Made by a program: the position numbers and the translations under genes. The notes beneath the pieces are model-generated. The model made no database searches, had not been told where the DNA came from, and was given only the letters and a program-made list of their open reading frames with translations. From Nemertoderma westbladi (taxonomy: Eukaryota; Xenacoelomorpha; Nemertodermatida; Nemertodermatidae), in contig JAUCBJ010004833.1 in assembly GCA_032718475.1 (NCBI GenBank), forward strand, positions 1-29,728: DNA of 29,728 nucleotides, in the 5' to 3' direction. This document shows positions 1 through 13,330 of the stretch, in pieces. Every line of letters starts with the position of its first letter. The first letter of the stretch is position 1.

Positions 1-186
1 TAGCTGGGAGACTAGTGGTGTGTTTCTACAAATCTTCTAGCTGTGAGACTAGTGGTGTGTTTCTACAAATCTTTTAGCTGTGAGACTAGTGGTGTGTTTC
101 TACAAATCTTCTAGCTGTGAGACTAGTGGTGTGTTTCTACAAATCTTTTAGCTGTGAGACTAGTGGTGTGTTTCTACAAATCTTTT

Positions 187-3100
187 AGCTTTGAGACTAG
201 TGGTGTGTATCTACAAATCTTTTAGCTGGGAGACTAGTGGTGTGTTTCTACAAATCTTCTAGCTGTGAGACTAGTGGTGTGTTTCTACAAATCTTTTAGC
301 TGTGAGACTAGTGGTGTGTTTCTACAAATCTTCTAGCTGTGAGACTAGTGGTGTGTTTCTACAAATCTTTTAGCTGTGAGACTAGTGGTGTGTTTCTACA
401 AATCTTTTAGCTGTGAGACTAGTGGTGTGTATCTACAAATCTTTTAGCTGTCAGACTAGTGGTGTGTTTCTACAAATCTTTTAGCTGTGAGACTAGTGGT
501 GTGTTTCTACAAATCTTTTAGCTGTGAGACTAGTGGTGTGTATCTACAAATCTTTTAGCTGTGAGACTAGTGGTGTGTTTCTACAAATCTTTTAGCTGTG
601 AGACTAGTGGTGTGTTTCTACAAATCTTTTAGCTGTGAGACTAGTGGTGTGTATCTACAAATCTTTTAGCTGTCAGACTAGTGGTGTGTTTCTACAAATC
701 TTTTAGCTGTGAGACTAGTGGTGTGTTTCTACAAATCTTTTAGCTGTGAGACTAGTGGTGTGTATCTACAAATCTTTTAGCTGGGAGTCTAGTGGTGTGT
801 TTCTACAAATCTTCTAGCTGTGAGACTAGTGGTGTGTTTCTACAAATTTTTTAGCTGTGAGACTAGTGGTGTGTTTCTACAAATCTTCTAGCTGTGAGAC
901 TAGAGGTGTGTTTCTACAAATCTTTTAGCTGTGAGACTATTGGTGTGTTTCTACAAATCTTTTAGCTGTGAGACTAGTGGTGTGTATCTACAAATCTTTT
1001 AGCTGTCAGACTAGTGGTGTGTTTCTACAAATCTTTTAGCTGTGAGACTAGTGGTGTGTTTCTACAAATCTTTTAGCTGTGAGACTAGTGGTGTGTATCT
1101 ACAAATCTTTTAGCTGTGAGACTAGTGGTGTGTTTCTACAAATCTTTTAGCTGTGAGACTAGTGGTGTGTTTCTACAAATCTTTTAGCTGTGAGACTAGT
1201 GGTGTGTATCAGCGTATCTACAAATCTTTTAGCTGTGAGACTAGTGGTGTGTTTCTACAAATCTTTTAGCTGTGAGACTAGTGGTGTGTTTCTACAAATC
1301 TTTTAGCTGTGAGACTAGTGGTGTGTTTCTACAAATCTTTTAGCTGGGAGACTAGTGGTGTGTTTCTACAAATCTTTTAGCTGTGAGACTAGTGGTGTGT
1401 TTCTACAAATCTTTTAGCTGGGAGACTAGTGGTGTGTTTCTACAAATCTTTTAGCTGTGAGACTAGTGGTGTGTTTCTACAAATCTTTTAGCTGTGAGAC
1501 TAGTGGTGTGTATCTACAAATCTTTTAGCTGTGAGACTAGTGGTGTGTATCAGCGTATCTGCAAATCTTTTAGCTGTGAGACTAGTGGTGTGTATCAGCG
1601 TATCTACAAATCTTTTAGCTGTGAGACTAGTGGTGTGTATCAGCGTATCTACAAATCTTTTAGCTGTGAGACTAGTGGTGTGTATCAGCGTATCTACAAA
1701 TCCTTTAGCTGGGAGACTAGTGGTGTGTTTCTATAAATATCTTAGCTGTGAGACTAGTGGTGTGTTTCTACAAATCTTTTAGCTGTGAGACTAGTGGTGT
1801 GTATCTACAAATCTTTTAGCTGTGAGACTAGTGGTATGTTTCTACAAATCTTTTAGCTGTGAGACTAGTGGTGTGTTTCTACAAATCTTTTAGCTGTGGG
1901 ACTAGTGGTGTGTTTCTACAAATCTTTTAGCTGTGAGACTAGTGGTGTATTTCTACAAATCTTTTAGCTGTGAGACTAGTGGTGTGTATCTACAAATCTT
2001 TTAGCTGTGAGACTAGTGGTGTGTTTCTACAAATCTTTTAGCTGTGAGACTAGTGGTGTGTTTCTACAAATCTTTTAGCGGTGAGACTAGTGGTGTGTTT
2101 CTACAAATCTTTTAGCTGTGAGACTCGGGGTTTGTTTCTACAAATCTTTTAGCTGTGAGACTAGTGGTGTGTTTCTACAAATCTTTTAGCTGTGAGACTC
2201 GGGGTTTGTTTCTACAAATCTTTTAGCTGTGACACTAGTGGTGTGTATCTACAAATCTTTTAGCTGTGAGACTAGTGGTGTGTTTCTACAAATCTTTTAG
2301 CTGTGAGACTAGTGGTGTGTTTCTACAAATCTTTTAGCTGCGAGACTAGTGGTGTGTATCTACAAATCTTTTAGCTATGAGACTAGTGGTGTGTTTCTAC
2401 AAATCTTTTAGCTGTGAGACTGGTGGTGTGTTTCTACAAATCTTTTAGCTGTGAGACTAGTGGTGTGTTTCCACAAATCTTTTAGCTGTGAGGCTAGTGG
2501 TGTGTTTCTACAAATCTTTTTGCTGTGAGACTAGTGGTGTGTTTCTACAAATATTTTAGCTGTGAGACTAGTGGTGTGTTTCCACAAATCTTTTAGCTGT
2601 GAGACTAGTGGTGTGTTTTTACAAATCTTTTAGCTGTGAGACTAGTGGTGTGTATCAGCGTATCTACAAATCTTTTAGCTGTGAGACTAGTGGTTTGTTT
2701 CTACAAATCTTTTTGCTGTGAGACTAGTGGTGTGTTTCTACAAATATTTTAGCTGTGAGACTAGTGGTGTGTTTCTACAAATCTTTTAGCTGTGAGACTA
2801 GTGGTTTGTTTCTACAAATCTTCTTGCTGTGAGACTAGTGGTGTGTTTCTACAAATCTTTTAGCTGTGAGACTAGTGGTGTGTATCTACAAATCTTTTAG
2901 CTGGGAGACTAGTGGTGTGTTTCTACAAATCTTTTAGCTGTGAGACTAGTGGTGTGCTTCTACAAATCTTTTAGCTGTGAGACTGGGGGTGTGTTTCCAC
3001 AAATCTTTTAGCTGTGAGACTGGGGGTGTGTTTCTACAAATCTTTTGGTTGTGAGACTAGTGGTTTGTTTCTACAAATCTTTTAGCTGTGAGACTAGTGG

Positions 3101-6100
3101 TGTGTTTCTACAAATCTTTTAGCTGTAAGACTAGTGGTGTGTTTCTCCAAATCTTTTAGCTGTGAGACTAGTGGTGCGTATCAGCGTATCTAAAAATCTT
3201 TTAGCTGTGAGACTAGTGGTGTGTTTCTACAAATCTTTTAACTGTAAGACTAGTGGTGTGTTTCTCCAAATCTTTTAGCTGTGAGACTAGTGGTGCGTAT
3301 CAGCGTATCTACAAATCTTTTAGCTGTGAGACTAGGGGTTTGTTTCTACAAATCTTTTAGCTGTGAGACTAGTGGTGTGTTTCTACAAATCTTTTAGCTG
3401 TGAGACTGGGGGTGTGTCTCTACAAATCTTTTAGCTGTGAGACTAGCGGTGTGTTTCGACAAATCTTTTAGCTGTGAGACTGGGGGTGTTTTTCTACAAA
3501 TCTTTTGGTTGTGAGACTAGTGGTTTGTTTCTACAAATCTTTTAGCTGTGAGACTAGTGGTGTGTTTCTACAAATCTTTTACCTGTAAGACTAGTGGTGT
3601 GTTTCTACAAATCTTTTAGCTGTGAGACTAGTGGTGTGTTTCTACAAATCTTTTAGCTGTAAGACTAGTGGTGTGTTTCTACAAATCTTTTAGCTGTGAG
3701 ACTAGTGGTGCGTATCAGCGTATCTAAAAATCTTTTAGCTGTGAGACTAGTGGTGTGTTTCTACAAATCTTTTAGCTGTAAGACTAGTGGTGTGTTTCTC
3801 CAAATCTTTTAGCTGTGAGACTAGTGGTGCGTATCAGCGTATCTACAAATCTTTTAGCTGTGAGACTAGGGGTTTGTTTCTACAAATCTTTTAGCTTTGA
3901 GACTAGTGGTGTGTATCTACAAATCTTTTAGCTGGGAGACTAGTGGTGTGTTTCTACAAATCTTCTAGCTGTGAGACTAGTGGTGTGTTTCTACAAATCT
4001 TTTAGCTGTGAGACTAGTGGTGTGTTTCTACAAATCTTCTAGCTGTGAGACTAGTGGTGTGTTTCTACAAATCTTTTAGCTGTGAGACTAGTGGTGTGTT
4101 TCTACAAATCTTTTAGCTGTGAGACTAGTGGTGTGTATCTACAAATCTTTTAGCTGTCAGACTAGTGGTGTGTTTCTACAAATCTTTTAGCTGTGAGACT
4201 AGTGGTGTGTTTCTACAAATCTTTTAGCTGTGAGACTAGTGGTGTGTATCTACAAATCTTTTAGCTGTGAGACTAGTGGTGTGTTTCTACAAATCTTTTA
4301 GCTGTGAGACTAGTGGTGTGTTTCTACAAATCTTTTAGCTGTGAGACTAGTGGTGTGTATCTACAAATCTTTTAGCTGTCAGACTAGTGGTGTGTTTCTA
4401 CAAATCTTTTAGCTGTGAGACTAGTGGTGTGTTTCTACAAATCTTTTAGCTGTGAGACTAGTGGTGTGTATCTACAAATCTTTTAGCTGGGAGTCTAGTG
4501 GTGTGTTTCTACAAATCTTCTAGCTGTGAGACTAGTGGTGTGTTTCTACAAATTTTTTAGCTGTGAGACTAGTGGTGTGTTTCTACAAATCTTCTAGCTG
4601 TGAGACTAGAGGTGTGTTTCTACAAATCTTTTAGCTGTGAGACTATTGGTGTGTTTCTACAAATCTTTTAGCTGTGAGACTAGTGGTGTGTATCTACAAA
4701 TCTTTTAGCTGTCAGACTAGTGGTGTGTTTCTACAAATCTTTTAGCTGTGAGACTAGTGGTGTGTTTCTACAAATCTTTTAGCTGTGAGACTAGTGGTGT
4801 GTATCTACAAATCTTTTAGCTGTGAGACTAGTGGTGTGTTTCTACAAATCTTTTAGCTGTGAGACTAGTGGTGTGTTTCTACAAATCTTTTAGCTGTGAG
4901 ACTAGTGGTGTGTATCAGCGTATCTACAAATCTTTTAGCTGTGAGACTAGTGGTGTGTTTCTACAAATCTTTTAGCTGTGAGACTAGTGGTGTGTTTCTA
5001 CAAATCTTTTAGCTGTGAGACTAGTGGTGTGTTTCTACAAATCTTTTAGCTGGGAGACTAGTGGTGTGTTTCTACAAATCTTTTAGCTGTGAGACTAGTG
5101 GTGTGTTTCTACAAATCTTTTAGCTGGGAGACTAGTGGTGTGTTTCTACAAATCTTTTAGCTGTGAGACTAGTGGTGTGTTTCTACAAATCTTTTAGCTG
5201 TGAGACTAGTGGTGTGTATCTACAAATCTTTTAGCTGTGAGACTAGTGGTGTGTATCAGCGTATCTGCAAATCTTTTAGCTGTGAGACTAGTGGTGTGTA
5301 TCAGCGTATCTACAAATCTTTTAGCTGTGAGACTAGTGGTGTGTATCAGCGTATCTACAAATCTTTTAGCTGTGAGACTAGTGGTGTGTATCAGCGTATC
5401 TACAAATCCTTTAGCTGGGAGACTAGTGGTGTGTTTCTATAAATATCTTAGCTGTGAGACTAGTGGTGTGTTTCTACAAATCTTTTAGCTGTGAGACTAG
5501 TGGTGTGTATCTACAAATCTTTTAGCTGTGAGACTAGTGGTATGTTTCTACAAATCTTTTAGCTGTGAGACTAGTGGTGTGTTTCTACAAATCTTTTAGC
5601 TGTGGGACTAGTGGTGTGTTTCTACAAATCTTTTAGCTGTGAGACTAGTGGTGTATTTCTACAAATCTTTTAGCTGTGAGACTAGTGGTGTGTATCTACA
5701 AATCTTTTAGCTGTGAGACTAGTGGTGTGTTTCTACAAATCTTTTAGCTGTGAGACTAGTGGTGTGTTTCTACAAATCTTTTAGCGGTGAGACTAGTGGT
5801 GTGTTTCTACAAATCTTTTAGCTGTGAGACTCGGGGTTTGTTTCTACAAATCTTTTAGCTGTGAGACTAGTGGTGTGTTTCTACAAATCTTTTAGCTGTG
5901 AGACTCGGGGTTTGTTTCTACAAATCTTTTAGCTGTGACACTAGTGGTGTGTATCTACAAATCTTTTAGCTGTGAGACTAGTGGTGTGTTTCTACAAATC
6001 TTTTAGCTGTGAGACTAGTGGTGTGTTTCTACAAATCTTTTAGCTGCGAGACTAGTGGTGTGTATCTACAAATCTTTTAGCTATGAGACTAGTGGTGTGT

Positions 6101-7597
6101 TTCTACAAATCTTTTAGCTGTGAGACTGGTGGTGTGTTTCTACAAATCTTTTAGCTGTGAGACTAGTGGTGTGTTTCCACAAATCTTTTAGCTGTGAGGC
6201 TAGTGGTGTGTTTCTACAAATCTTTTTGCTGTGAGACTAGTGGTGTGTTTCTACAAATATTTTAGCTGTGAGACTAGTGGTGTGTTTCCACAAATCTTTT
6301 AGCTGTGAGACTAGTGGTGTGTTTTTACAAATCTTTTAGCTGTGAGACTAGTGGTGTGTATCAGCGTATCTACAAATCTTTTAGCTGTGAGACTAGTGGT
6401 TTGTTTCTACAAATCTTTTTGCTGTGAGACTAGTGGTGTGTTTCTACAAATATTTTAGCTGTGAGACTAGTGGTGTGTTTCTACAAATCTTTTAGCTGTG
6501 AGACTAGTGGTTTGTTTCTACAAATCTTCTTGCTGTGAGACTAGTGGTGTGTTTCTACAAATATTTTAGCTGTGAGACTAGTGGTGTGTATCTACAAATC
6601 TTTTAGCTGGGAGACTAGTGGTGTGTTTCTACAAATCTTTTAGCTGTGAGACTAGTGGTGTGCTTCTACAAATCTTTTAGCTGTGAGACTGGGGGTGTGT
6701 TTCCACAAATCTTTTAGCTGTGAGACTGGGGGTGTGTTTCTACAAATCTTTTGGTTGTGAGACTAGTGGTTTGTTTCTACAAATCTTTTAGCTGTGAGAC
6801 TAGTGGTGTGTTTCTACAAATCTTTTAGCTGTAAGACTAGTGGTGTGTTTCTCCAAATCTTTTAGCTGTGAGACTAGTGGTGCGTATCAGCGTATCTAAA
6901 AATCTTTTAGCTGTGAGACTAGTGGTGTGTTTCTACAAATCTTTTAACTGTAAGACTAGTGGTGTGTTTCTCCAAATCTTTTAGCTGTGAGACTAGTGGT
7001 GCGTATCAGCGTATCTACAAATCTTTTAGCTGTGAGACTAGGGGTTTGTTTCTACAAATCTTTTAGCTGTGAGACTAGTGGTGTGTTTCTACAAATCTTT
7101 TAGCTGTGAGACTGGGGGTGTGTCTCTACAAATCTTTTAGCTGTGAGACTAGCGGTGTGTTTCGACAAATCTTTTAGCTGTGAGACTGGGGGTGTGTTTC
7201 TACAAATCTTTTGGTTGTGAGACTAGTGGTTTGTTTCTACAAATCTTTTAGCTGTGAGACTAGTGGTGTGTTTCTACAAATCTTTTACCTGTAAGACTAG
7301 TGGTGTGTTTCTACAAATCTTTTAGCTGTGAGACTAGTGGTGTGTTTCTACAAATCTTTTAGCTGTAAGACTAGTGGTGTGTTTCTACAAATCTTTTAGC
7401 TGTGAGACTAGTGGTGCGTATCAGCGTATCTAAAAATCTTTTAGCTGTGAGACTAGTGGTGTGTTTCTACAAATCTTTTAGCTGTAAGACTAGTGGTGTG
7501 TTTCTCCAAATCTTTTAGCTGTGAGACTAGTGGTGCGTATCAGCGTATCTACAAATCTTTTAGCTGTGAGACTAGGGGTTTGTTTCTACAAATCTTT
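187..7597. repeat. 3,706-bp higher-order tandem duplication in array A
   Basis: The stretch from about 187 to 3892 recurs almost base for base at about 3893-7597, at a constant offset of 3,706 bp. Landmarks: the AGCTTTGAG variant at 188 and 3894, the cluster of 45-bp units at about 1549-1700 and 5255-5405, and the CGGGGTTTG units near 2126 and 5832. The period equals 98 units, of which I count 10 of the 45-bp type in the first copy (98 x 37 + 10 x 8 = 3,706). Only a few substitutions separate the copies, for example near 2858/6564 and 3490/7196. The event is therefore recent relative to divergence among units. Confidence 0.93.
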
Positions 7598-10500
7598 TAG
7601 CTGTGAGACTAGTGGTGCGTATCAGCGTATCTAAAAATCTTTTAGCTGTGAGACTAGTGGTGTGTTTCTACAAATCTTTTAGCTGTAAGACTAGTGGTGT
7701 GTTTCTCCAAATCTTTTAGCTGTGAGACTAGTGGTGCGTATCAGCGTATCTACAAATTTTTTAGCTGTAAGACTAGTGGTGTGTTTCTACAAATCTTTTA
7801 GCTGTGAGACTAGTGGTGTGTTTCTCCAAATCTTTTAGCTGTGAGACTGGGGGTGTGTTTCTACAAATCTTTTAGCTGTAAGACTAGTGGTGTGTTTCTC
7901 CAAATCTTTTAGCTGTGAGACTAGTGGTGTGTATCTACAAATCTTTTAGCTGTGAGACTAGTGGTGTGTTTCTACAAATCTTTTAGCTGTGAGACTAGTG
8001 GTGTGTTTCTACAAATCTTTTAGCGGTGAGACTAGTGGTGTGTTTCTACAAATCTTTTAGCTGTGAGACTCGGGGTTTGTTTCTACAAATCTTTTAGCTG
8101 TGAGACTAGTGGTGTGTTTCTACAAATCTTTTAGCTGTGAGACTCGGGGTTTGTTTCTACAAATCTTTTAGCTGTGAGACTAGTGGTGTGTATTTACAAA
8201 TCTTTTAGCTGTGAGACTAGTGGTATGTTTCTACAAATCTTTTAGCTGTGAGACTAGTGGTGTGTTTCTACAAATCTTTTAGCTGCGAGACTAGTGGTGT
8301 GTATCTACAAATCTTTTAGCTGTGAGACTAGTGGTGTGTTTCTACAAATCTTTTAGCTGTGAGACTGGTGGTGTGTTTCTACAAATCTTTTAGCTGTGAG
8401 ACTAGTGGTGTGTTTCCACAAATCTTTTAGCTGTGAGACTAGTGGTGTGTTTCTACAAATCTTTTAGCTGTGAGACTAGTGGTGTGTTTCTACAAATATT
8501 TTAGCTGTGAGACTAGTGGTGTGTTTCCACAAATCTTTTAGCTGTGAGACTAGTGGTGTGTTTTTACAAATCTTTTAGCTGTGAGACTAGTGGTGTGTAT
8601 CAGCGTATCTACAAATCTTTTAGCTGTGAGACTAGTGGTTTGTTTCTACAAATCTTTTAGCTGTGAGACTAGTGGTGTGTTTCTACAAATCTTTTAGCTG
8701 TAAGACTAGTGGTGTGTTTCTACAAATCTTTTAGCTGTGAGACTAGTGGTGTGTTTCTACAAATCTTTTAGCTGTGAGACTAGTGGTGCGTATCAGCGTA
8801 TCTACAAATCTTTTAGCTGTGAGACTAGTGGTTTGCTTCTACAAATCTTTTAGCTGTGAGACTAGTGGTGTGTTTCTACAAATCTTTTAGCTGTGAGACT
8901 AGTGGTGTGCTTCTACAAATCTTTTAGCTGTGAGACTGGGGGTGTGTTTCCACAAATCTTTTAGCTGTGAGACTGGGGGTGTGTTTCTACAAATCTTTTA
9001 GCTGTGAGACTAGTGGTGTGTTTCTACAAATCTTTTAGCTGTAAGACTAGTGGTGTGTTTCTCCAAATCTTTTAGCTGTGAGACTAGTGGTGCGTATCAG
9101 CGTATCTAAAAATCTTTTAGCTGTGAGACTAGTGGTGTGTTTCTACAAATCTTTTAGCTGTAAGACTAGTGGTGTGTTTCTCCAAATCTTTTAGCTGTGA
9201 GACTAGTGGTGCGTATCAGCGTATCTACAAATCTTTTAGCTGTGAGACTAGGGGTTTGTTTCTACAAATCTTTTAGCTGTGAGACTAGTGGTGTGTTTCT
9301 ACAAATCTTTTAGCTGTGAGACTGGGGGTGTGTTTCTACAAATCTTTTAGCTGTGAGACTAGCGGTGTGTTTCGACAAATCTTTTAGCTGTGAGACTGGG
9401 GGTGTGTTTCTACAAATCTTTTGGTTGTGAGACTAGTGGTTTGTTTCTACAAATCTTTTAGCTGTGAGACTAGTGGTGTGTTTCTACAAATCTTTTAGCT
9501 GTAAGACTAGTGGTGTGTTTCTCCAAATCTTTTAGCTGTGAGACTAGTGGTGCGTATCAGCGTATCTAAAAATCTTTTAGCTGTGAGACTAGTGGTGTGT
9601 TTCTACAAATCTTTTAGCTGTAAGACTAGTGGTGTGTTTCTCCAAATCTTTTAGCTGTGAGACTAGTGGTGCGTATCAGCGTATCTACAAATCTTTTAGC
9701 TGTGAGACTAGGGGTTTGTTTCTACAAATCTTTTAGCTGTAAGACTAGTGGTGTGTTTCTCCAAATCTTTTAGCTGTGAGACTAGTGGTGCGTATCAGCG
9801 TATCTACAAATCTTTTAGCTGTAAGACTAGTGGTGTGTTTCTACAAATCTTTTAGCTGTAAGACTAGTGGTGTGTTTCTCCAAATCTTTTAGCTGTGAGA
9901 CTAGTGGTGCGTATCAGCGTATCTACAAATCTTTTAGCTGTAAGACTAGTGGTTTGTTTCTACAAATCTTTTAGCTGTGAGACTAGTGGTGTGTTTCTCC
10001 AAATCTTTTAGCTGTGAGACTAGTGGTGTGTTTCTCCAAATCTTTTAGCTGTGAGACAAGTGGTGTGTTTCTCCAAATCTTTTAGCTGTGAGACTAGTGG
10101 TGCGTATCAGCGTATCTACAAATCGTTTAGCTGTGAGACTAGGGGTTTGTTTCTACAAATCTTTTAGCTGTGAGACTAGTGGTGTGTTTCTCCAAATCTT
10201 TTAGCTGTGAGACTAGTGGTGCGTATCAGCGTATCTACAAATATTTTAGCTGTGAGACTAGTGGTGTGTTTCTACAAATCTTTTAGCTGTGAGACTAGTG
10301 GTGTGTATCTACAAATCTTTTAGCTGTGAGACTAGTGGTGTGTTTCTACAAATCGTTTACCTGTGAGACTAGTGGTGTGTTTCTACAAATCTTTTGGCTG
10401 TGAGACTAGTGGTTTGTTTCTACAAATCTTTTAGCTGTGAGACTAGTGGTGTGTTTCTACAAATCTTTTAGCTGTGAGACTGGGGGTGTGTTTCTACAAA

Positions 10501-12289
10501 TCTTTTAGCTGTGAGACTAGCGGTGTGTTTCGAAAAATATTTTAGCGGTGAGACTAGTGGTGTGTTTCTACAAATCTTTTAGCTGTGAGACTAGTGGTGT
10601 GTTTCTACAAATCTTTTAGCTGTGAGACTAGCGGTGTGTTTCGACAAATCTTTTAGCTGTGAGACTGGGGGTGTGTTTCTACAAATCTTTTGGTTGTGAG
10701 ACTAGTGGTTTGTTTCTACAAATCTTTTAGCTGTGAGACTAGTGGTGTGTTTCTACAAATCTTTTAGCTGTAAGACTAGTGGTGTGTTTCTCCAAATCTT
10801 TTAGCTGTGAGACTAATGGTGCGTATCAGCGTATCTAAAAATCTTTTAGCTGTGAGACTAGTGGTGTGTTTCTACAAATCTTTTAGCTGTAAGACTAGTG
10901 GTGTGTTTCTCCAAATCTTTTAGCTGTGAGACTAGTGGTGCGTATCAGCGTATCTACAAATCTTTTAGCTGTGAGACTAGGGGTTTGTTTCTACAAATCT
11001 TTTAGCTGTGAGACTAGTGGTGTGTTTCTCCAAATCTTTTAGCTGTGAGACTAGTGGTGCGTATCAGCGTATCTACAAATCTTTTAGCTGTAAGACTAGT
11101 GGTGTGTTTCTACAAATCTTTTAGCTGTGAGACTAGTGGTGCGTATCAGCGTATCTACAAATCTTTTAGCTGTGAGACTAGTGGTGTGTTTCTACAAATC
11201 TTTTAGCTGTGAGACTAGTGGTGTGTTTCTACAAATCTTTTAGCTGTGAGACTAGTGGTTTGTTTCTACAAATCTTTTAGCTGTGAGACTAGTGGTGTGT
11301 TTCTACAAATCTTTTAGCTGTGAGACTGGGGGTGTGTTTCTACAAATCTTTTAGCTGTGAGACTAGCGGTGTGTTTCGAAAAATCTTTTAGCGGTGAGAC
11401 TAGTGGTGTGTTTCTACAAATCTTTTAGCTGTGAGACTAGTGGTGTGTTTCTACAAATCTTTTAGCTGTGTGACTAGTGGTGTGTTTCTACAAATCTTTT
11501 AGCTGTGAGACTAGTGGTGTGTTTCTACAAATCTTTTAGCTGTGAGACTAGTGGTGCGTATCAGCGTATCTACAAATCTTTTAGCTGTAAGACTAGTGGT
11601 GTGTTTCTACAAATCTTTTAGCTGTGAGACTAGTGGTGCGTATCAGCGTATCTACAAATCTTTTAGCTGTAAGACTAGTGGTGTGTTTCTACAAATCTTT
11701 TAGCTGTGAGACTAGTGGTGCGTATCAGCGTATCTACAAATCTTTTAGCTGTGAGACTAGTGGTGTGTTTCTACAAATCTTTTAGCTGTGAGACTAGTGG
11801 TGTGTTTCTACAAATCTTTTTGCTGTGAGACTAGTGGTGTGTTTCTACAAATCTTTTAGCTGTGAGACTAGTGGTGTGTATCTACATATCTTTTAGCTGT
11901 GTGACTAGTGGTGTGTTTCTACAAATCTTTTAGCTGTGAGACTAGTGGTGTGTTTCTACAAATCTTTTAGCTGTGAGACTAGTGGTGTGTTTCTACAAAT
12001 CTTTTAGCTGTGAGACTAGTGGTTTGTTTCTACAAATCTTCTTGCTGTGAGACTAGTGGTGTGTTTCTACAAATCTTTTAGCTGTGAGACTAGTGGTGTG
12101 ATTCTACAAATCTTTTTGCTGTGAGACTAGTGGTGTGTTTCTACAAATCTTTTAGCTGTGAGACTAGTGGTTTGTTTCTACAAATCTTCTTGCCGTGAGA
12201 CTAGTGGTGTGTTTCTACAAATCTCTTAGCTGTGAGACTAGTGGTGTGTATCTACAAATCTTTTAGCTGTGAGACTAGTGGTGTGTTTC

Positions 12290-13090
12290 TACAAATCTTT
12301 TTGCTGTGAGACTAGTGGTGTGTTTCTACAAATCTTTTAGCTGTGATACTAGTGGTGTGTTTCTACAAATCTTTTTGCTGTGAGACTAGTGGTGTGTTTC
12401 TACAAATCGTTTAGCTGTGAGACTAGTGGTGTGTATCTACAAATCTTTTAGCTGTGAGACTAGTGGTTTGTTTCTACAAATCTTTTAGCTGTGAGACTAG
12501 TGGTGTGTTTCTACAAATCTTTTTGCTGTGAGACTAGTGGTGTGTTTCTACAAATCTTTTAGCTGTGATACTAGTGGTGTGTTTCTACAAATCTTTTTGC
12601 TGTGAGACTAGTGGTGTGTTTCTACAAATCTTTTAGCTGTGATACTAGTGGTGTGTTTCTACAAATCTTTTTGCTGTGAGATTAGTGGTGTGTTTCTACA
12701 AATCTTTTAGCTGTGAGACTAGTGGTTTGTTTCTACAAATCTTCTTGCCGTGAGACTAGTGGTGTGTTTCTACAAATCTTTTAGCTGTGAGACTAGTGGT
12801 GTGTATCTACATATCTTTTAGCTGTGAGACTAGTGGTGTGTATCTACAAATCTTTTTGCTGTGAGACTAGTGGTGTGTTTCTACAAATCTTTTAGCTGTG
12901 ATACTAGTGGTGTGTTTCTACAAATCTTTTTGCTGTGAGACTAGTGGTGTGTTTCTACAAATCTTTTAGCTGTGATACTAGTGGTGTGTTTCTACAAATC
13001 TTTTTGCTGTGAGACTAGTGGTGTGTTTCTACAAATCTTTTAGCTGTGATACTAGTGGTGTGTTTCTACAAATCTTTTTGCTGTGAGACT
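12290..13090. repeat. 74-bp dimeric sub-array within array A
   Basis: In this part of array A two unit types alternate: one with TTTTTGCTGTGAGAC and one with TTTAGCTGTGATAC. The local period is therefore two units, 74 bp. The alternation is clearest from about 12860 to 13090. Confidence 0.7.
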
Positions 13091-13330
13091 AGTGGTGTGT
13101 TTCTACAAATCTTTTAGCTGTGAGACTAGTGGAGTGTTTCTACAAATCTTTTAGCTGTGAGACTAGTGGTGTGTTTCTACAAATCGTTTAGCTGTAAGAC
13201 TAGTGGTGTGTTTCTACAAATCTTTTAGCTGTAAGACTAGTGGTGTGTTTCTACAAATCTTTTAGCTGTAAGACTATTGGTGTGTGTCCACAAATCTTTT
13301 ACTTGAGACTGGCTGGTGGAGCGTATCTCC

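Larger units (their letters stand above)
1..13330. repeat. 37-bp minisatellite array A
   Basis: A head-to-tail tandem array of a 37-bp unit that begins AGCTGTGAGACTAGTGG and ends with ACAAATCTTTT, roughly 350 copies. It is already in progress at base 1, so its left end lies outside the window. It decays over the last unit near 13300-13330. Point variants recur: CTGGGAG, CTGTCAG, CTGTAAG, CGGGGTTTG and TTTTTGCTG. A recurrent 45-bp variant carries 8 extra bases (CAGCGTAT). Each unit contains an ACTAGT hexamer. Because 37 is not a multiple of three, no long frame persists; short frames open only where 45-bp units cluster (about 1494-1782 and 5200-5488). I see no gene in this stretch. It lies upstream of the gene and may be intergenic or within a 5' intron. 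Confidence 0.97.

Noticed and set aside
1494-1782. Two overlapping 80-83-residue frames, duplicated at 5200-5488
   Set aside because: They exist only because consecutive 45-bp minisatellite units keep one frame open. The peptide is the repeat unit in translation and the second pair is the 3,706-bp copy.
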